Assembly: GCA_031272195.1 (NCBI GenBank)
Contig: JAISUF010000104.1
Location: 1 to 38,840 of the forward strand
Source: Propionibacteriaceae bacterium
Lineage (GTDB): Bacteria > Actinomycetota > Actinomycetes > Propionibacteriales > Propionibacteriaceae
Reading direction: 5' to 3'
Length of the DNA: 38,840 bases
This document shows, in pieces, positions 24,542 to 32,733 of the stretch. Positions within the stretch are counted from its first letter, which is position 1, and each line of letters begins with the position of its first letter. A program made the translations under genes and the position numbers. Under the pieces are notes generated by a model. It was not told where the DNA came from. It was given only the letters and a program-made list of their open reading frames with translations, and did not search any database.

Positions 24542-25624
24542 ATGTTGAGCCTGCCTGATTTCCCGTGGGACTCCCTGGCCGACGCCAAACGGCTGGCGGC
24601 CTCGCACCCCGATGGCATCGTCGACTTGTCGGTCGGCACGCCCGTCGACCCGACCCCGGCATTGGCCGTGGACGCCCTGTCCGGGGCGGCCCAGGCGCCC
24701 GGCTATCCCCAAGTGTGGGGGACGCCGGCGTTGCGGCAGGCGGTCATCGGCTATCTGGAGCGCCGCTGGCGGGCCTGCGGGTTGGACGAGGCCGGCGTCC
24801 TGCCGACGATCGGCTCCAAAGAGCTGGTCGCCTCGCTGCCGCTGCAGCTAGGGCTGGGAGCCGGCGACGCCGTCGTCATCCCGAGGCTGGCCTATCCGAC
24901 CTATGACGTCGGCGCGCGCCTGGCGGGCTGCCGGGTGGCGGCCTGCGACGACCCGGCCGAGGCCGCCGAGATCGGCCCGAAGCTGGTCTGGATCAACTCC
25001 CCGGCCAATCCACACGGGCGCGTCCTCGGCGCCGACGATCTGCGGGCCTGGATCGGGGCCGCCCGGGCGGTCGGCGCGGTGCTGGCCAGCGACGAGTGCT
25101 ACGGCGAGTTCGGCTGGGAGGCCGAACCCGTCTCCGTGCTGGACCCGGCCGTCAATGGCGGCTCGTTGGACGGGCTGCTGGCCGTCCACTCGCTGTCCAA
25201 GCGCTCGAATGTGGCCGGCTACCGGGCCGGTTTCGCGGCGGGCGACCCGTCGATCGTCAAACCGCTGTTGGAGGTGCGCAAGCACGCCGGTTTGATGCTG
25301 CCCGACCCGGTGCAGTCGGCGATGGCCGCTTTGTTGGCCGACGACGCCCACGTCGAGGCGCAGCGAGCGCGCTATCTGGCCCGGCGCGACGTGCTCCGCC
25401 CGGCTCTGGAGGGGGTCGGCTTCCGGGTCGACGACTCGCAGGGCTCGCTATATCTGTGGGCCTCCCAGGGCGTCGACGGGCGGGCCAGCGTCGGCTGGCT
25501 GGCCGAGCGCGGCATATTGGTGGCCCCAGGGGACTTCTACGGCCCGGACGGGCGCGACCACGTCCGGGTGGCGCTGACCGCCACCGACGAGCGGATTGCC
25601 GCCGCCGCGCGGCGTTTGGCCTGA
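24542..25624 (+). CDS. dapC: Succinyldiaminopimelate transaminase
   Basis: DapC aminates N-succinyl-2-amino-6-ketopimelate with glutamate in the succinylase branch of DAP/lysine synthesis. The 360-residue class I/II aminotransferase carries the PLP Lys220 in VHSLSKRSNVAGYR, the INSPANPHGR asparagine motif, and SDECYGEFGW with the PLP-ring Asp. ATG 24542 follows GGAAAG and GAGGGG. It is assigned to DapC rather than another transaminase by family pattern and by the fdxA neighbour; dapD and dapE of the same branch lie within 3 kb. Confidence 0.9.
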   Translation: MLSLPDFPWDSLADAKRLAASHPDGIVDLSVGTPVDPTPALAVDALSGAAQAPGYPQVWGTPALRQAVIGYLERRWRACGLDEAGVLPTIGSKELVASLPLQLGLGAGDAVVIPRLAYPTYDVGARLAGCRVAACDDPAEAAEIGPKLVWINSPANPHGRVLGADDLRAWIGAARAVGAVLASDECYGEFGWEAEPVSVLDPAVNGGSLDGLLAVHSLSKRSNVAGYRAGFAAGDPSIVKPLLEVRKHAGLMLPDPVQSAMAALLADDAHVEAQRARYLARRDVLRPALEGVGFRVDDSQGSLYLWASQGVDGRASVGWLAERGILVAPGDFYGPDGRDHVRVALTATDERIAAAARRLA

Positions 25625-25650
25625 TTCACGGGCGGTTGGCAGCCTGGGCC

Positions 25651-25675
25651 GGCCAGCTTGTCGTCGCCGCTGGCC
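25651..25675 (+). terminator. Possible dapC terminator
   Basis: GGCCAGC (25651-25657) and GCTGGCC (25669-25675) pair around an 11-base loop 26 bases after the dapC stop. A second hairpin, GCGGGC/GCCCGC at 25708-25722, follows and could serve the convergent gene on the other strand. Neither has a T run. Confidence 0.35.
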
Positions 25676-25839
25676 GCCCACGCGCGCCGGGTCCGATTCG
25701 CCACGAGGCGGGCCGAGCCCGCTGGACCGTCGGCGACGCTCGTGACGGTAAGCAGGGTACTCAAGGGCGCCAAGGTCGAGTCCGTGGGCGGGCCGCTGAC
25801 GACGCGGTGCGGCCAGTGGCCGAATCCACGCCGAAATCT

Positions 25840-26673
25840 CTAGGCGAACAGCACCTGGACGGTCTTGGCGTCTTGCGAGTCGCCGGCCCACTCGGGCAGC
25901 GACCAGGCGTCTTGCGTCCACTTGGCGCCGCCGATGACGACGCCGCGCACCCCATAGCGCTTGGCGTTGGCGACGGCCGCCTCGGCCACCGACCAGGCCG
26001 CCCGCGCCGTCTTGGCGGTGGCGCTGAGCCCGCCGACCTCGGCCTTGACCGAGGCCGCTTTACCGTAGGTCTTGTCCAAGAACTCGGCCAGCTCGCCCGG
26101 CGCGGCCGCGCCGACGTCGCGCAGGGCGCAGGAGAACGAGGCCGGTGTCTGGCCGGTCAGGGCCGATGCCAGGGCGCGGGCGTTGGCGACGTGTTTGCGA
26201 TAGGCCTCGGGATAGCCGGAGCGCTGCACCGCCTGGGCGACGTCGTTCAAGTCGCCGGTCTCCCAGTCGGCGACCTTGACCAGCTCCTTGTAGAACTTGG
26301 TGGTCGAATACCACGGGTCGAGGATTTCCTCCTCGGTGCCCCAGCCTTGGGACGGGCGCTGCTGGAACAGCCCCAGCGAGTCGGCGTGGCCGTAGTCGAG
26401 GTTGCGGATGCCGGACTCCTGGTAGGCCGTCGTCAGCGCGATGCTGGCCGCCCGCGGGGCCAGTCCGCGCTGGACGGAGACGCCGGCGATCAGCGACGCC
26501 AGCTCGGCCTGCCCGACCGACAAAGTGGTGGTGTGGCCGCCGACGCGGGCCTCGCAGCGCTCGTCGACCAGGGGGATCGGCGCGGCGGTGAGCTGCGACC
26601 ACAGCGCCGCCGCGCCCCAGGCGGCGCCCGCTGCCAGGGCCAGCACGAGGGCCGCGACCAGCAGGCGGCGCAT
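25840..26673 (-). CDS. Exported lysozyme/SLT-fold-like protein downstream of dapD
   Basis: A 277-residue protein with an N-terminal signal anchor ([20 protein letters not shown]). The core ALTTAYQESGIRNLDYGH followed by DSLGLFQQRPSQGWGT resembles the catalytic helix region of transglycosylase-like (lysozyme-fold) domains: a Glu in QESG and an SLGLFQQRPSQGWG loop. Homologues in streptomycetes are often labelled heavy metal transporter, a label the sequence does not support. It overlaps dapD by ATGA, so it is coupled to DAP synthesis; a role in cell-wall turnover is inference. The C-terminal third has a separate small domain (RYGVRGVVIGGAKW). Confidence 0.8.
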   Translation of the reverse strand: MRRLLVAALVLALAAGAAWGAAALWSQLTAAPIPLVDERCEARVGGHTTTLSVGQAELASLIAGVSVQRGLAPRAASIALTTAYQESGIRNLDYGHADSLGLFQQRPSQGWGTEEEILDPWYSTTKFYKELVKVADWETGDLNDVAQAVQRSGYPEAYRKHVANARALASALTGQTPASFSCALRDVGAAAPGELAEFLDKTYGKAASVKAEVGGLSATAKTARAAWSVAEAAVANAKRYGVRGVVIGGAKWTQDAWSLPEWAGDSQDAKTVQVLFA

Positions 26674-27590
26674 CAGTTGCGGTGCAGCGCTTCGTTCAAC
26701 TCGACCCCTCCGGTGCGCGGCAGCGCCTTGACCGCGCCGGACAACGAGTCCCGCAGATAGAGCCAGCCGGACTGGCCGGACAACTCGCGGGCCTTGACGA
26801 CCGACCCGTCGGGCAGCGTCACCTTCGCGCCCGCCGTCAGATACAGGCCGGCCTCGACGACGCAGTCGTCGCCCAGGCAGATGCCGATGCCGGACTGGGC
26901 CCCGAGCAGGCAGCGCTCGCCGATGGTGATCTGCTCGCGTCCGCCGCCGGACAGCGTCCCCATGATGGACGCGCCGCCGCCGATGTCGGAGCCGGCCCCC
27001 ACGACGACGCCCGCCGAGATCCGCCCCTCGACCATCGAGGGGCCCAGCGTTCCGGCGTTGAAGTTGACGAAGCCCTCGTGCATGACGACCGTGCCCTCGG
27101 CCAGATGCGCCCCGAGGCGGACGCGGTCGGCGTCGCCGATGCGGACCCCGTCGGGGATGACGTAGTCGACCATCCGGGGGAACTTGTCGACGCCGTAGAT
27201 GGTGACGCGGCCGTCGGCCCGCAGGGCCATCCGCGTCTCCTCGAAACCCTCGCCCAGGCACGGCCCGGCGCTGGTCCAAACGACGTTCGGCAGGACGCCG
27301 AAGATGCCGTCCAAGTTGATCGCGCGCGGCTGGCACAGGCGCGCGCTGAGGAGGTGGAGGCGCAGATAGGCGTCGGGCACCGATTGGGGCGCGGCGTCGA
27401 GGTTGATCTCCAGCCAGACCGACTCGGTGTGGACGCGGCGGCGCGGATCGGTCTTGAGCAGCGCCTTGAAACCCCTCGGCTCGCGGTCGTCGCCGCCCGG
27501 GCCCAAGGCGGGGGACGGGAACCAGGCGTCGAGGGTTTGGCCACTGTCGTGGATCGTGGCCAGCCCCCAGCCGTGCGCGTTGCGAGTCAT
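26673..27590 (-). CDS. dapD: Tetrahydrodipicolinate N-succinyltransferase
   Basis: DapD transfers succinyl from succinyl-CoA to tetrahydrodipicolinate. The 305-residue product has the actinobacterial N-terminal domain and a left-handed beta-helix of hexapeptides: [52 protein letters not shown] and [16 protein letters not shown]. It is the longer actinobacterial type rather than the E. coli type. ATG 27590 is chosen because TAGGCT ends seven bases upstream and there is no ribosome site. Divergent from dapE. Confidence 0.95.
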   Translation of the reverse strand: MTRNAHGWGLATIHDSGQTLDAWFPSPALGPGGDDREPRGFKALLKTDPRRRVHTESVWLEINLDAAPQSVPDAYLRLHLLSARLCQPRAINLDGIFGVLPNVVWTSAGPCLGEGFEETRMALRADGRVTIYGVDKFPRMVDYVIPDGVRIGDADRVRLGAHLAEGTVVMHEGFVNFNAGTLGPSMVEGRISAGVVVGAGSDIGGGASIMGTLSGGGREQITIGERCLLGAQSGIGICLGDDCVVEAGLYLTAGAKVTLPDGSVVKARELSGQSGWLYLRDSLSGAVKALPRTGGVELNEALHRN

Positions 27591-27597
27591 GCGGTCC

Positions 27598-27626
27598 AGC
27601 CTACCGGGTGGCGCCGACGCTATCAT
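27598..27626. promoter_or_regulatory. Divergent dapD/dapE promoters, both predicted leaderless
   Basis: The gap is only 43 bp. On the minus strand TAGGCT (27603 to 27598) is seven bases before the dapD ATG. On the plus strand TATCAT (27621-27626) is seven bases before the dapE ATG. Neither gene has a Shine-Dalgarno sequence. No clear -35 is seen for either. Confidence 0.65.
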
Positions 27627-27633
27627 TGCCACC

Positions 27634-28680
27634 ATGGCATTGGACCCGACCGCCGAGCTTGGCGACTTGTTGCAGGCGCTGGTCGACATCGAGTCGGTCA
27701 GCGGCGACGAGGGGCGGCTGTGCGACGAGATCGAGCAGGTCTTGCGGGCCTGTCCCCATCTGGGCGTGACCCGCGACCAGGACGCGCTGGTCGCCAAGAC
27801 CGACTTGGGGCGGGCGAACCGTGTCGCGGTGGCGGGCCACATCGACACCGTCCCGGTGGCGGGCAACCTGCCCAGCCGCCGCCAAGGCGGAGTCGTCTAC
27901 GGGCGCGGCAGCGCCGACATGAAGGGCGGGATCGCCGTCATGCTGTCGCTGGCGGCAGCGCTCGACCACCCCAAACACGACGTGACGTGGATCTTCTACG
28001 ACCACGAGGAGGTCGAAGCGGACAAGAACGGCCTGGGACGCCTGTCGCCGGCCGACCTGGCCGCCGACCTGGCCGTCTTGATGGAGCCGACCAACGCCCT
28101 GATCGAGGGCGGCTGCCAGGGCACGCTGCGCTGCGAGATCGAGACCAGGGGCGTGGCCGCCCACTCGGCGCGGGCCTGGCTGGGCCACAACGCCATCCAC
28201 GACGCCTTCGACGTGCTGGCCAGGCTTCACCGCTACCAGCCGCGCGAGGTCGACGTCGAGGGTTTGACGTACCGCGAGGGACTCAACGCGGTCGGCATCA
28301 GCGGCGGCGTGGCGGGCAACGTCATCCCCGACTCCTGCGTCACGACGGTCAATTTCCGCTTCGCCCCCGACCGCGACGAGGCCTCGGCCAAGGATTTTGT
28401 CGAGGAGTTTTTCCCAGGCTACGAGCCGCGTTTCACCGATTTCGCCGCCGGCGCCAAGCCGGGTTTGGACGGCCGGCTGGCGCGCGAGTTCGCCGCCGCC
28501 GTGGGTGGTCCGGTGTCGCCCAAGTTCGGGTGGACGGACGTCGCCCGGTTCTCGGCGATGGGCATTCCGGCCTTGAATTACGGGCCGGGCGATCCGGGAA
28601 AGGCCCACAAGGACGACGAATGCTGCCCGGTGGACCAGTTGGAGGCCTGTCGGCGAGGGTTGGCCGGATACCTGGGATAA
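27634..28680 (+). CDS. dapE: Succinyl-diaminopimelate desuccinylase
   Basis: DapE is a zinc hydrolase releasing succinate from N-succinyl-LL-DAP. The 348-residue M20 family protein has metal ligands His and Asp in VAGHIDTVP, Asp in [10 protein letters not shown], the base Glu pair in [13 protein letters not shown], and His in [10 protein letters not shown]; the dimerisation domain lies between about 180 and 290. With dapC and dapD this completes three of the succinylase steps in one region. The stop TAA is embedded in the -10 of the next gene. Confidence 0.95.
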   Translation: MALDPTAELGDLLQALVDIESVSGDEGRLCDEIEQVLRACPHLGVTRDQDALVAKTDLGRANRVAVAGHIDTVPVAGNLPSRRQGGVVYGRGSADMKGGIAVMLSLAAALDHPKHDVTWIFYDHEEVEADKNGLGRLSPADLAADLAVLMEPTNALIEGGCQGTLRCEIETRGVAAHSARAWLGHNAIHDAFDVLARLHRYQPREVDVEGLTYREGLNAVGISGGVAGNVIPDSCVTTVNFRFAPDRDEASAKDFVEEFFPGYEPRFTDFAAGAKPGLDGRLAREFAAAVGGPVSPKFGWTDVARFSAMGIPALNYGPGDPGKAHKDDECCPVDQLEACRRGLAGYLG

Positions 28681-28681
28681 T
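28673..28681 (+). promoter_or_regulatory. LOG gene extended -10, predicted leaderless
   Basis: TGG followed by GATAAT (28676-28681) forms an extended -10 six bases before the GTG start. It contains the dapE stop codon TAA (28678-28680). No -35 is apparent, which fits an extended -10 promoter. Confidence 0.6.
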
Positions 28682-28687
28682 GGCCGG

Positions 28688-29407
28688 GTGAGCAGACGTG
28701 TGAGCGGGCCTTTCAGCCCCGGCCTCCAAACCACCGCCGACGAGCGCTTCTTGAGCAGCTTGTCCGACACCTCGTGGGTCCATTCCGATCCGTTCCGGGC
28801 GATGCGCATCCAGTCGGAGTTCGTCGACGGCTTCGGCATCCTGGCGGAGGTCGGCCCGGCCATCGGCGTGTTCGGCTCGGCCAGAACCCCGCGCGAGGAT
28901 CCCCGCTACCAGGCGGCCGAGAAGATCGGGGCCGGCTTGGCCAAAGCCGGTTTTGCCACCATCACCGGCGGCGGTCCGGGCATCATGGAGGCGGCCAACA
29001 AGGGGGCCGCGCTTGCCGGGGGCGCGTCGGTCGGCCTGGGCATCGAGCTGCCCTTCGAGCAGGAGATGAACGACTACATCTCGATGGGCGTCAACTTCCG
29101 CTATTTCTTCGTCCGCAAGGTGATGTTCATCAAATACTCGATGGGCTTTGTGGTCATGCCAGGCGGTTTCGGCACGTTCGACGAGGTTTTCGAGGCGTTG
29201 ACGCTGGTGCAGACCTCGAAAGTCCGCTCGTTCCCGATCGTCTTGTTCGGCTCGCGCTTCTGGTCGGGCCTGCTCGACTGGATGGGCGAGGCGATGCTGG
29301 GCGACGCCTACATCGAGGCCCGCGACTTGAAACTGGTCCACCTGACCGACGACCCGGACGAGGCCGTCGAATTGGTGACCACCCTGGCAGTGTCGTCGGA
29401 CAAGTAA
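28688..29407 (+). CDS. LOG family (TIGR00730) protein
   Basis: A 239-residue member of the Lonely Guy family; characterised members are cytokinin riboside 5'-monophosphate phosphoribohydrolases acting on nucleotide monophosphates. The signature PGGFGTFDEVFEALTLVQT (PGGxGTxxE) and GVFGSARTP and TGGGPGIMEAANKG in the Rossmann fold are intact. dapE followed by a LOG gene is seen in mycobacteria, where it is Rv1205. GTG 28688 fits the leaderless promoter. The actual bacterial substrate is uncertain. Its stop TAA begins the next gene's -10. Confidence 0.92.
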   Translation: MSRRVSGPFSPGLQTTADERFLSSLSDTSWVHSDPFRAMRIQSEFVDGFGILAEVGPAIGVFGSARTPREDPRYQAAEKIGAGLAKAGFATITGGGPGIMEAANKGAALAGGASVGLGIELPFEQEMNDYISMGVNFRYFFVRKVMFIKYSMGFVVMPGGFGTFDEVFEALTLVQTSKVRSFPIVLFGSRFWSGLLDWMGEAMLGDAYIEARDLKLVHLTDDPDEAVELVTTLAVSSDK

Positions 29408-29410
29408 TAT
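29405..29410 (+). promoter_or_regulatory. -10 of the DivIVA-like gene, predicted leaderless
   Basis: TAATAT is six bases before the ATG at 29417; its first three bases are the LOG gene stop codon. No Shine-Dalgarno sequence and no -35 of note. Confidence 0.6.
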
Positions 29411-29416
29411 ACGACT

Positions 29417-30904
29417 ATGGAATGGGTCCTTTGGATTCTCGCCGTCGCGATCCTGGGCGTGGGGGCGGCCCTGGCGGCGGGGCGGTTCGGCGAATTGCCC
29501 GACACCGTCCAGGACGTTTACCGCCCCGAGTTGCCCGAGGGCGAGCTGTCTGGCGACGATTTGCGCGAGACCAAGTTCGCCGTCGTGCTGCGCGGTTACG
29601 CGATGGAGCAGGTCGACGAGTTGCTGGCCAGGGTGGCCAAGCAGCTCGACCCCAGCCCCGGCCAGGTCGAGGTGCAGCTGCGCCGCGTCAACGAGCTGCT
29701 CGACCACTCCGAGGCGGTCCGGGAGGACACAGCCTCGCTGCCGATCGTGGGGGATGCCGAGCCGGTCGCTGTTGGCGGCGCAGTCGAAGCCCTGGCCGAC
29801 CAATCGGCTGAGGCGAGCGCGGCCGGCGCCGGCCAGGCGGCGGGCGATGCCGCCAAGGCCGTCACGCCGACGGCGCCCGCGCCGCGCCCGACCTGGGTGA
29901 GGAGCGTCGTCCCGGACCCGGCGGCCGAGCCGGACGAGCCGAAGGGGTCCAGGTTGGCCGACCAGCCGGGCGGGCCGCTGGCCGAGTTGTGGGGCCCCGA
30001 GCCGGCGGCCTCCAGCGCGGCGGACGCCAAGCCGCCGACGGGCGCGGCAGCCGCTGAGACCGCCGCCGCTGCGGCGCCGACTGCGGCGGTTCAGACTTCG
30101 ACCGGCTCGCCAGAAGCCAAGCCGGCTTCGGGCGGCGAGTCCGCCAAGACGCCATCGGCCGACACCTCCGCGCCCGGCCAAGCCTCCGCCGTCGCCGAGG
30201 GCGCTGGCGCGCCAAGACCGGGCCAGCCGGTTGGAGGCGCGTCGCCCGGCGGCCCCGCCTCGTCAGCCGAGTCCTCCGGGACGTCGTCTGGTTCGGGCGT
30301 TGCATCCGCCGCTGGACCGTCCGCCGCCACGCCTCAGCCTTCGCCGGCCCAGTCGCCCGCCGCTCCCGCGCCTTCGGGAACGCCCGCCGAGGCCGCACCG
30401 TCGACCGACGGGTCGGCGTCCCCGTCGTCGGTTGCCACACCCGCCGCGTCGACGACTGCCCCCGAGTCGGCAACGCCCGCGCCGACCCCTGCGGCGTCGC
30501 CGGACGCGGCCGCCATGCCGGGCCACGGCGTGGAATCGCCGAACGGCCAGCCAGGGCTCGCGCCCGCCGCCGCCTCCCCGACATCGGAGCCCGCAGCCCA
30601 GGCCGCCGACACATCCACGGCCCCGTCGGTCCCGGTCGCGCCCGCCAGTGGCGACCAGGCCGCCCCAGCCGCTGCGGGGTCCGCCGCCGAGGGGTCGGCC
30701 GATGGCCCAGGCCAGCCGGGCGAGTCCGCCCAGGGCGACGACGACATGGAATTCCCGGAGATCACGATGGAACAAGTCTTCCCGTCCGACTTCCATCTCA
30801 GGGAGGCCTCGACGATGGACTTGATCGCCCGCCTGGCCGATATGGCGCCCAGCGGCGAGGCCGTCGCCGAGACCGACCCCGAGCAGCCGACCGCCCAAGG
30901 GTAG
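29417..30904 (+). CDS. DivIVA-like membrane protein with long Ala/Pro-rich region
   Basis: A 495-residue protein. Residues 2-20 are a membrane helix (WVLWILAVAILGVGAALAA). Residues about 35-77 include TKFAVVLRGYAMEQVDELLARV, which fits the N-terminal DivIVA-type motif (GY-x-M-x-QVD-x-LL). Residues about 110-440 are an Ala, Pro, Ser and Thr-rich low-complexity stretch. The last part, DMEFPEITMEQVFPSDFHLR through MDLIARLADMA, is not low complexity and looks like a conserved binding peptide. A role in polar growth or wall synthesis is inference from DivIVA. It sits between LOG and DUF3117, as related genes do in mycobacteria. Confidence 0.85.
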   Translation: MEWVLWILAVAILGVGAALAAGRFGELPDTVQDVYRPELPEGELSGDDLRETKFAVVLRGYAMEQVDELLARVAKQLDPSPGQVEVQLRRVNELLDHSEAVREDTASLPIVGDAEPVAVGGAVEALADQSAEASAAGAGQAAGDAAKAVTPTAPAPRPTWVRSVVPDPAAEPDEPKGSRLADQPGGPLAELWGPEPAASSAADAKPPTGAAAAETAAAAAPTAAVQTSTGSPEAKPASGGESAKTPSADTSAPGQASAVAEGAGAPRPGQPVGGASPGGPASSAESSGTSSGSGVASAAGPSAATPQPSPAQSPAAPAPSGTPAEAAPSTDGSASPSSVATPAASTTAPESATPAPTPAASPDAAAMPGHGVESPNGQPGLAPAAASPTSEPAAQAADTSTAPSVPVAPASGDQAAPAAAGSAAEGSADGPGQPGESAQGDDDMEFPEITMEQVFPSDFHLREASTMDLIARLADMAPSGEAVAETDPEQPTAQG

Positions 30905-30907
30905 GGC

Positions 30908-30982
30908 GGCCGCGCCTGGCCACTGGCGGCCACCCCCGCCATCCGAAGGTCATGACCGTCACGGGTGGCCGCGCCTGGCCAC
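30908..30982. repeat. 16-bp direct repeat flanking a palindrome
   Basis: GGCCGCGCCTGGCCAC occurs at 30908-30923 and again at 30967-30982, 59 bases apart. Between them GGTCATGACC (30948-30957) is a perfect 10-bp palindrome. The rest of the 288-base gap shows no gene. Confidence 0.6.
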
Positions 30983-31122
30983 CGGCGTTGGCGGGAACGG
31001 CCCAGAAACCGTCGCGAGGCCTGTCCGCGCGTCGGCGTCTTGGCCGCGGGCAGCCGCCTCGACCCCGATGGCCGAGGTCGGCTGGGGAAACGTCGCGCCA
31101 GCGGGCTTGGCAATGCCTGTGT

Positions 31123-31153
31123 TTGGACTCCGTTGGGCAGGTCGTGAGATAAT
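31123..31153 (+). promoter_or_regulatory. Promoter of the DUF3117 gene
   Basis: GATAAT (31148-31153) with TTGGAC (31123-31128) 19 bases upstream. The leader would be about 33 bases with GAGG near the start, so unlike its neighbours this gene has a normal 5' leader. Confidence 0.5.
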
Positions 31154-31192
31154 TGCCTTTGTTCTAATCCCTTCAAAGCAGCGAGGTGTGCG

Positions 31193-31363
31193 ATGGCAGC
31201 GATGAAACCGCGAACCGGCGATGGCCCTATCGAAGTGGCCAAGGAGGGGCGCATCATCGCTATGCGGATCCCCGCCGAGGGCGGAGGCCGCTTGGTAATC
31301 GAACTCAACGCCGCAGAGGTCGCCGAATTGAAGCAGGCTTTGGAGGACGTCAAGGTCTCCTGA
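31193..31363 (+). CDS. DUF3117 family small protein
   Basis: A 56-residue protein, too short for most ORF cut-offs. The start AAMKPRTGDGPIEVAKEGRI closely matches mycobacterial Rv1211 as I recall it, and the C-terminal EGGGRLVIELNAAEVAELKQ fits too. Function is unknown. ATG 31193 has GAGG at 31183-31186, six bases upstream. It lies between the DivIVA-like gene and glgA exactly as in mycobacteria and ends before a strong terminator. No signal peptide or membrane segment. Confidence 0.95.
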   Translation: MAAMKPRTGDGPIEVAKEGRIIAMRIPAEGGGRLVIELNAAEVAELKQALEDVKVS

Positions 31364-31373
31364 TGGGCAAGTC

Positions 31374-31411
31374 GACGAGGGGCGCGGCCAGGGCGCCCCT
31401 CGTCTTTGCTT
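31374..31411 (+). terminator. Strong rho-independent terminator after DUF3117
   Basis: GACGAGGGGCGC (31374-31385) and GCGCCCCTCGTC (31393-31404) are perfect 12-bp arms around a 7-base loop, followed by TTTGCTT. It separates DUF3117 from the convergent glgA, and its stem may also stop the opposite transcript. Confidence 0.85.
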
Positions 31412-31442
31412 GTGTCGGCCCGCCAGAGAGGCTGGGCCGCCG

Positions 31443-32630
31443 TCAGCGCGACTGGTGCCAGGCGATGGCCGCCTCGTAGACGTCAACCGTCTGACGGGCG
31501 ATCTTCGACCAGGCGAACTCCTCGACGCAGCGCTGGCGTCCCGCCTCGCCGAAGGCGGCGGCCTTGGCCGGGTCGCGCGTCAAGGCGTTGACCCCCTCGG
31601 CGAACTTGGCCTCGAAATCGGCGATGTATGACGGGTCGTCGGCCCGTGCCGGATCGTAGGGCACCAGCGTCCCCGTCACGCCGTCGACGACGACCTCCGG
31701 AATGCCGCCCACAGCGCTGGCCACCACAGCGGTCTGGCAGGCCATCGCCTCCAAATTGACGATGCCCAGCGGCTCGTAGATCGACGGGCAGGCGAAGACG
31801 GTGGCGTGCGACATGACTTGGCGGACCGACGCCCGCGGCAGCATCTCCTGGATCCATGTCACCGGCCGCGACTTCTTCAACTCGGCGAAGGCGTCGTCGA
31901 ATTCGGCGGCGATCTGCGGCGTGTCCGGCGCGCCGGCCAACAGCAGCAACTGGGTGCCGGGGTCGAACTGGGCGGCGGCCCGCACCAGGTGGACCAAACC
32001 CTTCTGGCGCGTGATGCGTCCGACGAAGACGACCAGCGGCGCGTCCAAGTCGACGCCCAGCGCGCCGACGACATCGGTGCCCGGGTCGGGCTTGAACTCG
32101 TCGGTGTCGATGCCGTTGCGAACCACGTGCACCCGCTCGGGGTCCAGCTCGCCGTAGGAGGCCAGGACGTCGGCCCGCATCCCGGAGCTGACCGCGATGA
32201 CCGCCGCGGCGTCCAGGAAGGCCGTCTTCTCCGCCCAGCAGGAGACGCGGTAGCCGCCCTGGAGTTGCTCGGCCTTCCACGGCCGGTGCGGCTCCAGGGA
32301 GTGGGAGGTCACCACATGCGGGACGTCGAGGAACTTCGAGCCGACCAGGCCGGCGAAGTTGGCGTACCAGGTGTGGGAGTGGATGACGTCGGTGTCGGGC
32401 GGGATGGCCGCGGCCATAGCCACGTCGGTGCCGAGCACGCGCAGGGCCGGGTTGGCCCCTTCGGGGAAGGTTTCAGGATGGGAGGTGGCCCCGTCGCGCG
32501 GCTCGCCCATCGCCTGCACATCGACGTGCTCGACGATTTGGCGCAGCTGCGGCACGAGCTGTCCGACGTGGACTCCCGCGCCGCCGTAGATGAACGGGGG
32601 ATACTCCCGGGTCAGAATGGAGACTCGCAT
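31443..32630 (-). CDS. glgA: GlgA/GlgM-type glycosyltransferase (glycogen or maltose-1-phosphate synthase)
   Basis: A 395-residue GT-B enzyme of the actinobacterial GlgA type. In mycobacteria the orthologue (Rv1212c, GlgM) joins ADP-glucose to glucose-1-phosphate to give maltose-1-phosphate for the GlgE route. Visible are the N-terminal REYPPFIYGGAGVHVGQL, HSHTWYANFAGLVGS, VFVGRITRQKGL and the nucleotide site ACPSIYEPLGIVNLEAMAC. Which reaction this enzyme favours cannot be told from sequence. ATG 32630 has TACGAT six bases upstream and no ribosome site. Divergent from glgC, which makes its substrate. Confidence 0.93.
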   Translation of the reverse strand: MRVSILTREYPPFIYGGAGVHVGQLVPQLRQIVEHVDVQAMGEPRDGATSHPETFPEGANPALRVLGTDVAMAAAIPPDTDVIHSHTWYANFAGLVGSKFLDVPHVVTSHSLEPHRPWKAEQLQGGYRVSCWAEKTAFLDAAAVIAVSSGMRADVLASYGELDPERVHVVRNGIDTDEFKPDPGTDVVGALGVDLDAPLVVFVGRITRQKGLVHLVRAAAQFDPGTQLLLLAGAPDTPQIAAEFDDAFAELKKSRPVTWIQEMLPRASVRQVMSHATVFACPSIYEPLGIVNLEAMACQTAVVASAVGGIPEVVVDGVTGTLVPYDPARADDPSYIADFEAKFAEGVNALTRDPAKAAAFGEAGRQRCVEEFAWSKIARQTVDVYEAAIAWHQSR

Positions 32631-32636
32631 GACCTG

Positions 32637-32733
32637 ATCGTAGTGCCTGCCCGGCTTCGGCGTCTTGGGAGCGCGTCCAGTCGGGGCGAAAGTTGCCCAA
32701 TCGGTTGTGAGAGGTGGTCAAACGCTCTAGGTT
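32637..32733. promoter_or_regulatory. Divergent glgA/glgC promoters, both predicted leaderless
   Basis: For glgC, TTGTGA (32705-32710) and TAGGTT (32728-32733) are 17 bases apart, and the -10 ends six bases before the ATG. For glgA on the minus strand, TACGAT (32642 to 32637) ends six bases before its ATG. Neither has a Shine-Dalgarno sequence. The glgC element is the most complete promoter in the window. Confidence 0.7.

Noticed and set aside
25096-26760. 554-codon plus-strand frame across dapC end and the convergent gene
   Set aside because: Shadow in part of dapC and antisense to the transglycosylase-like gene, with no motif or ribosome site.
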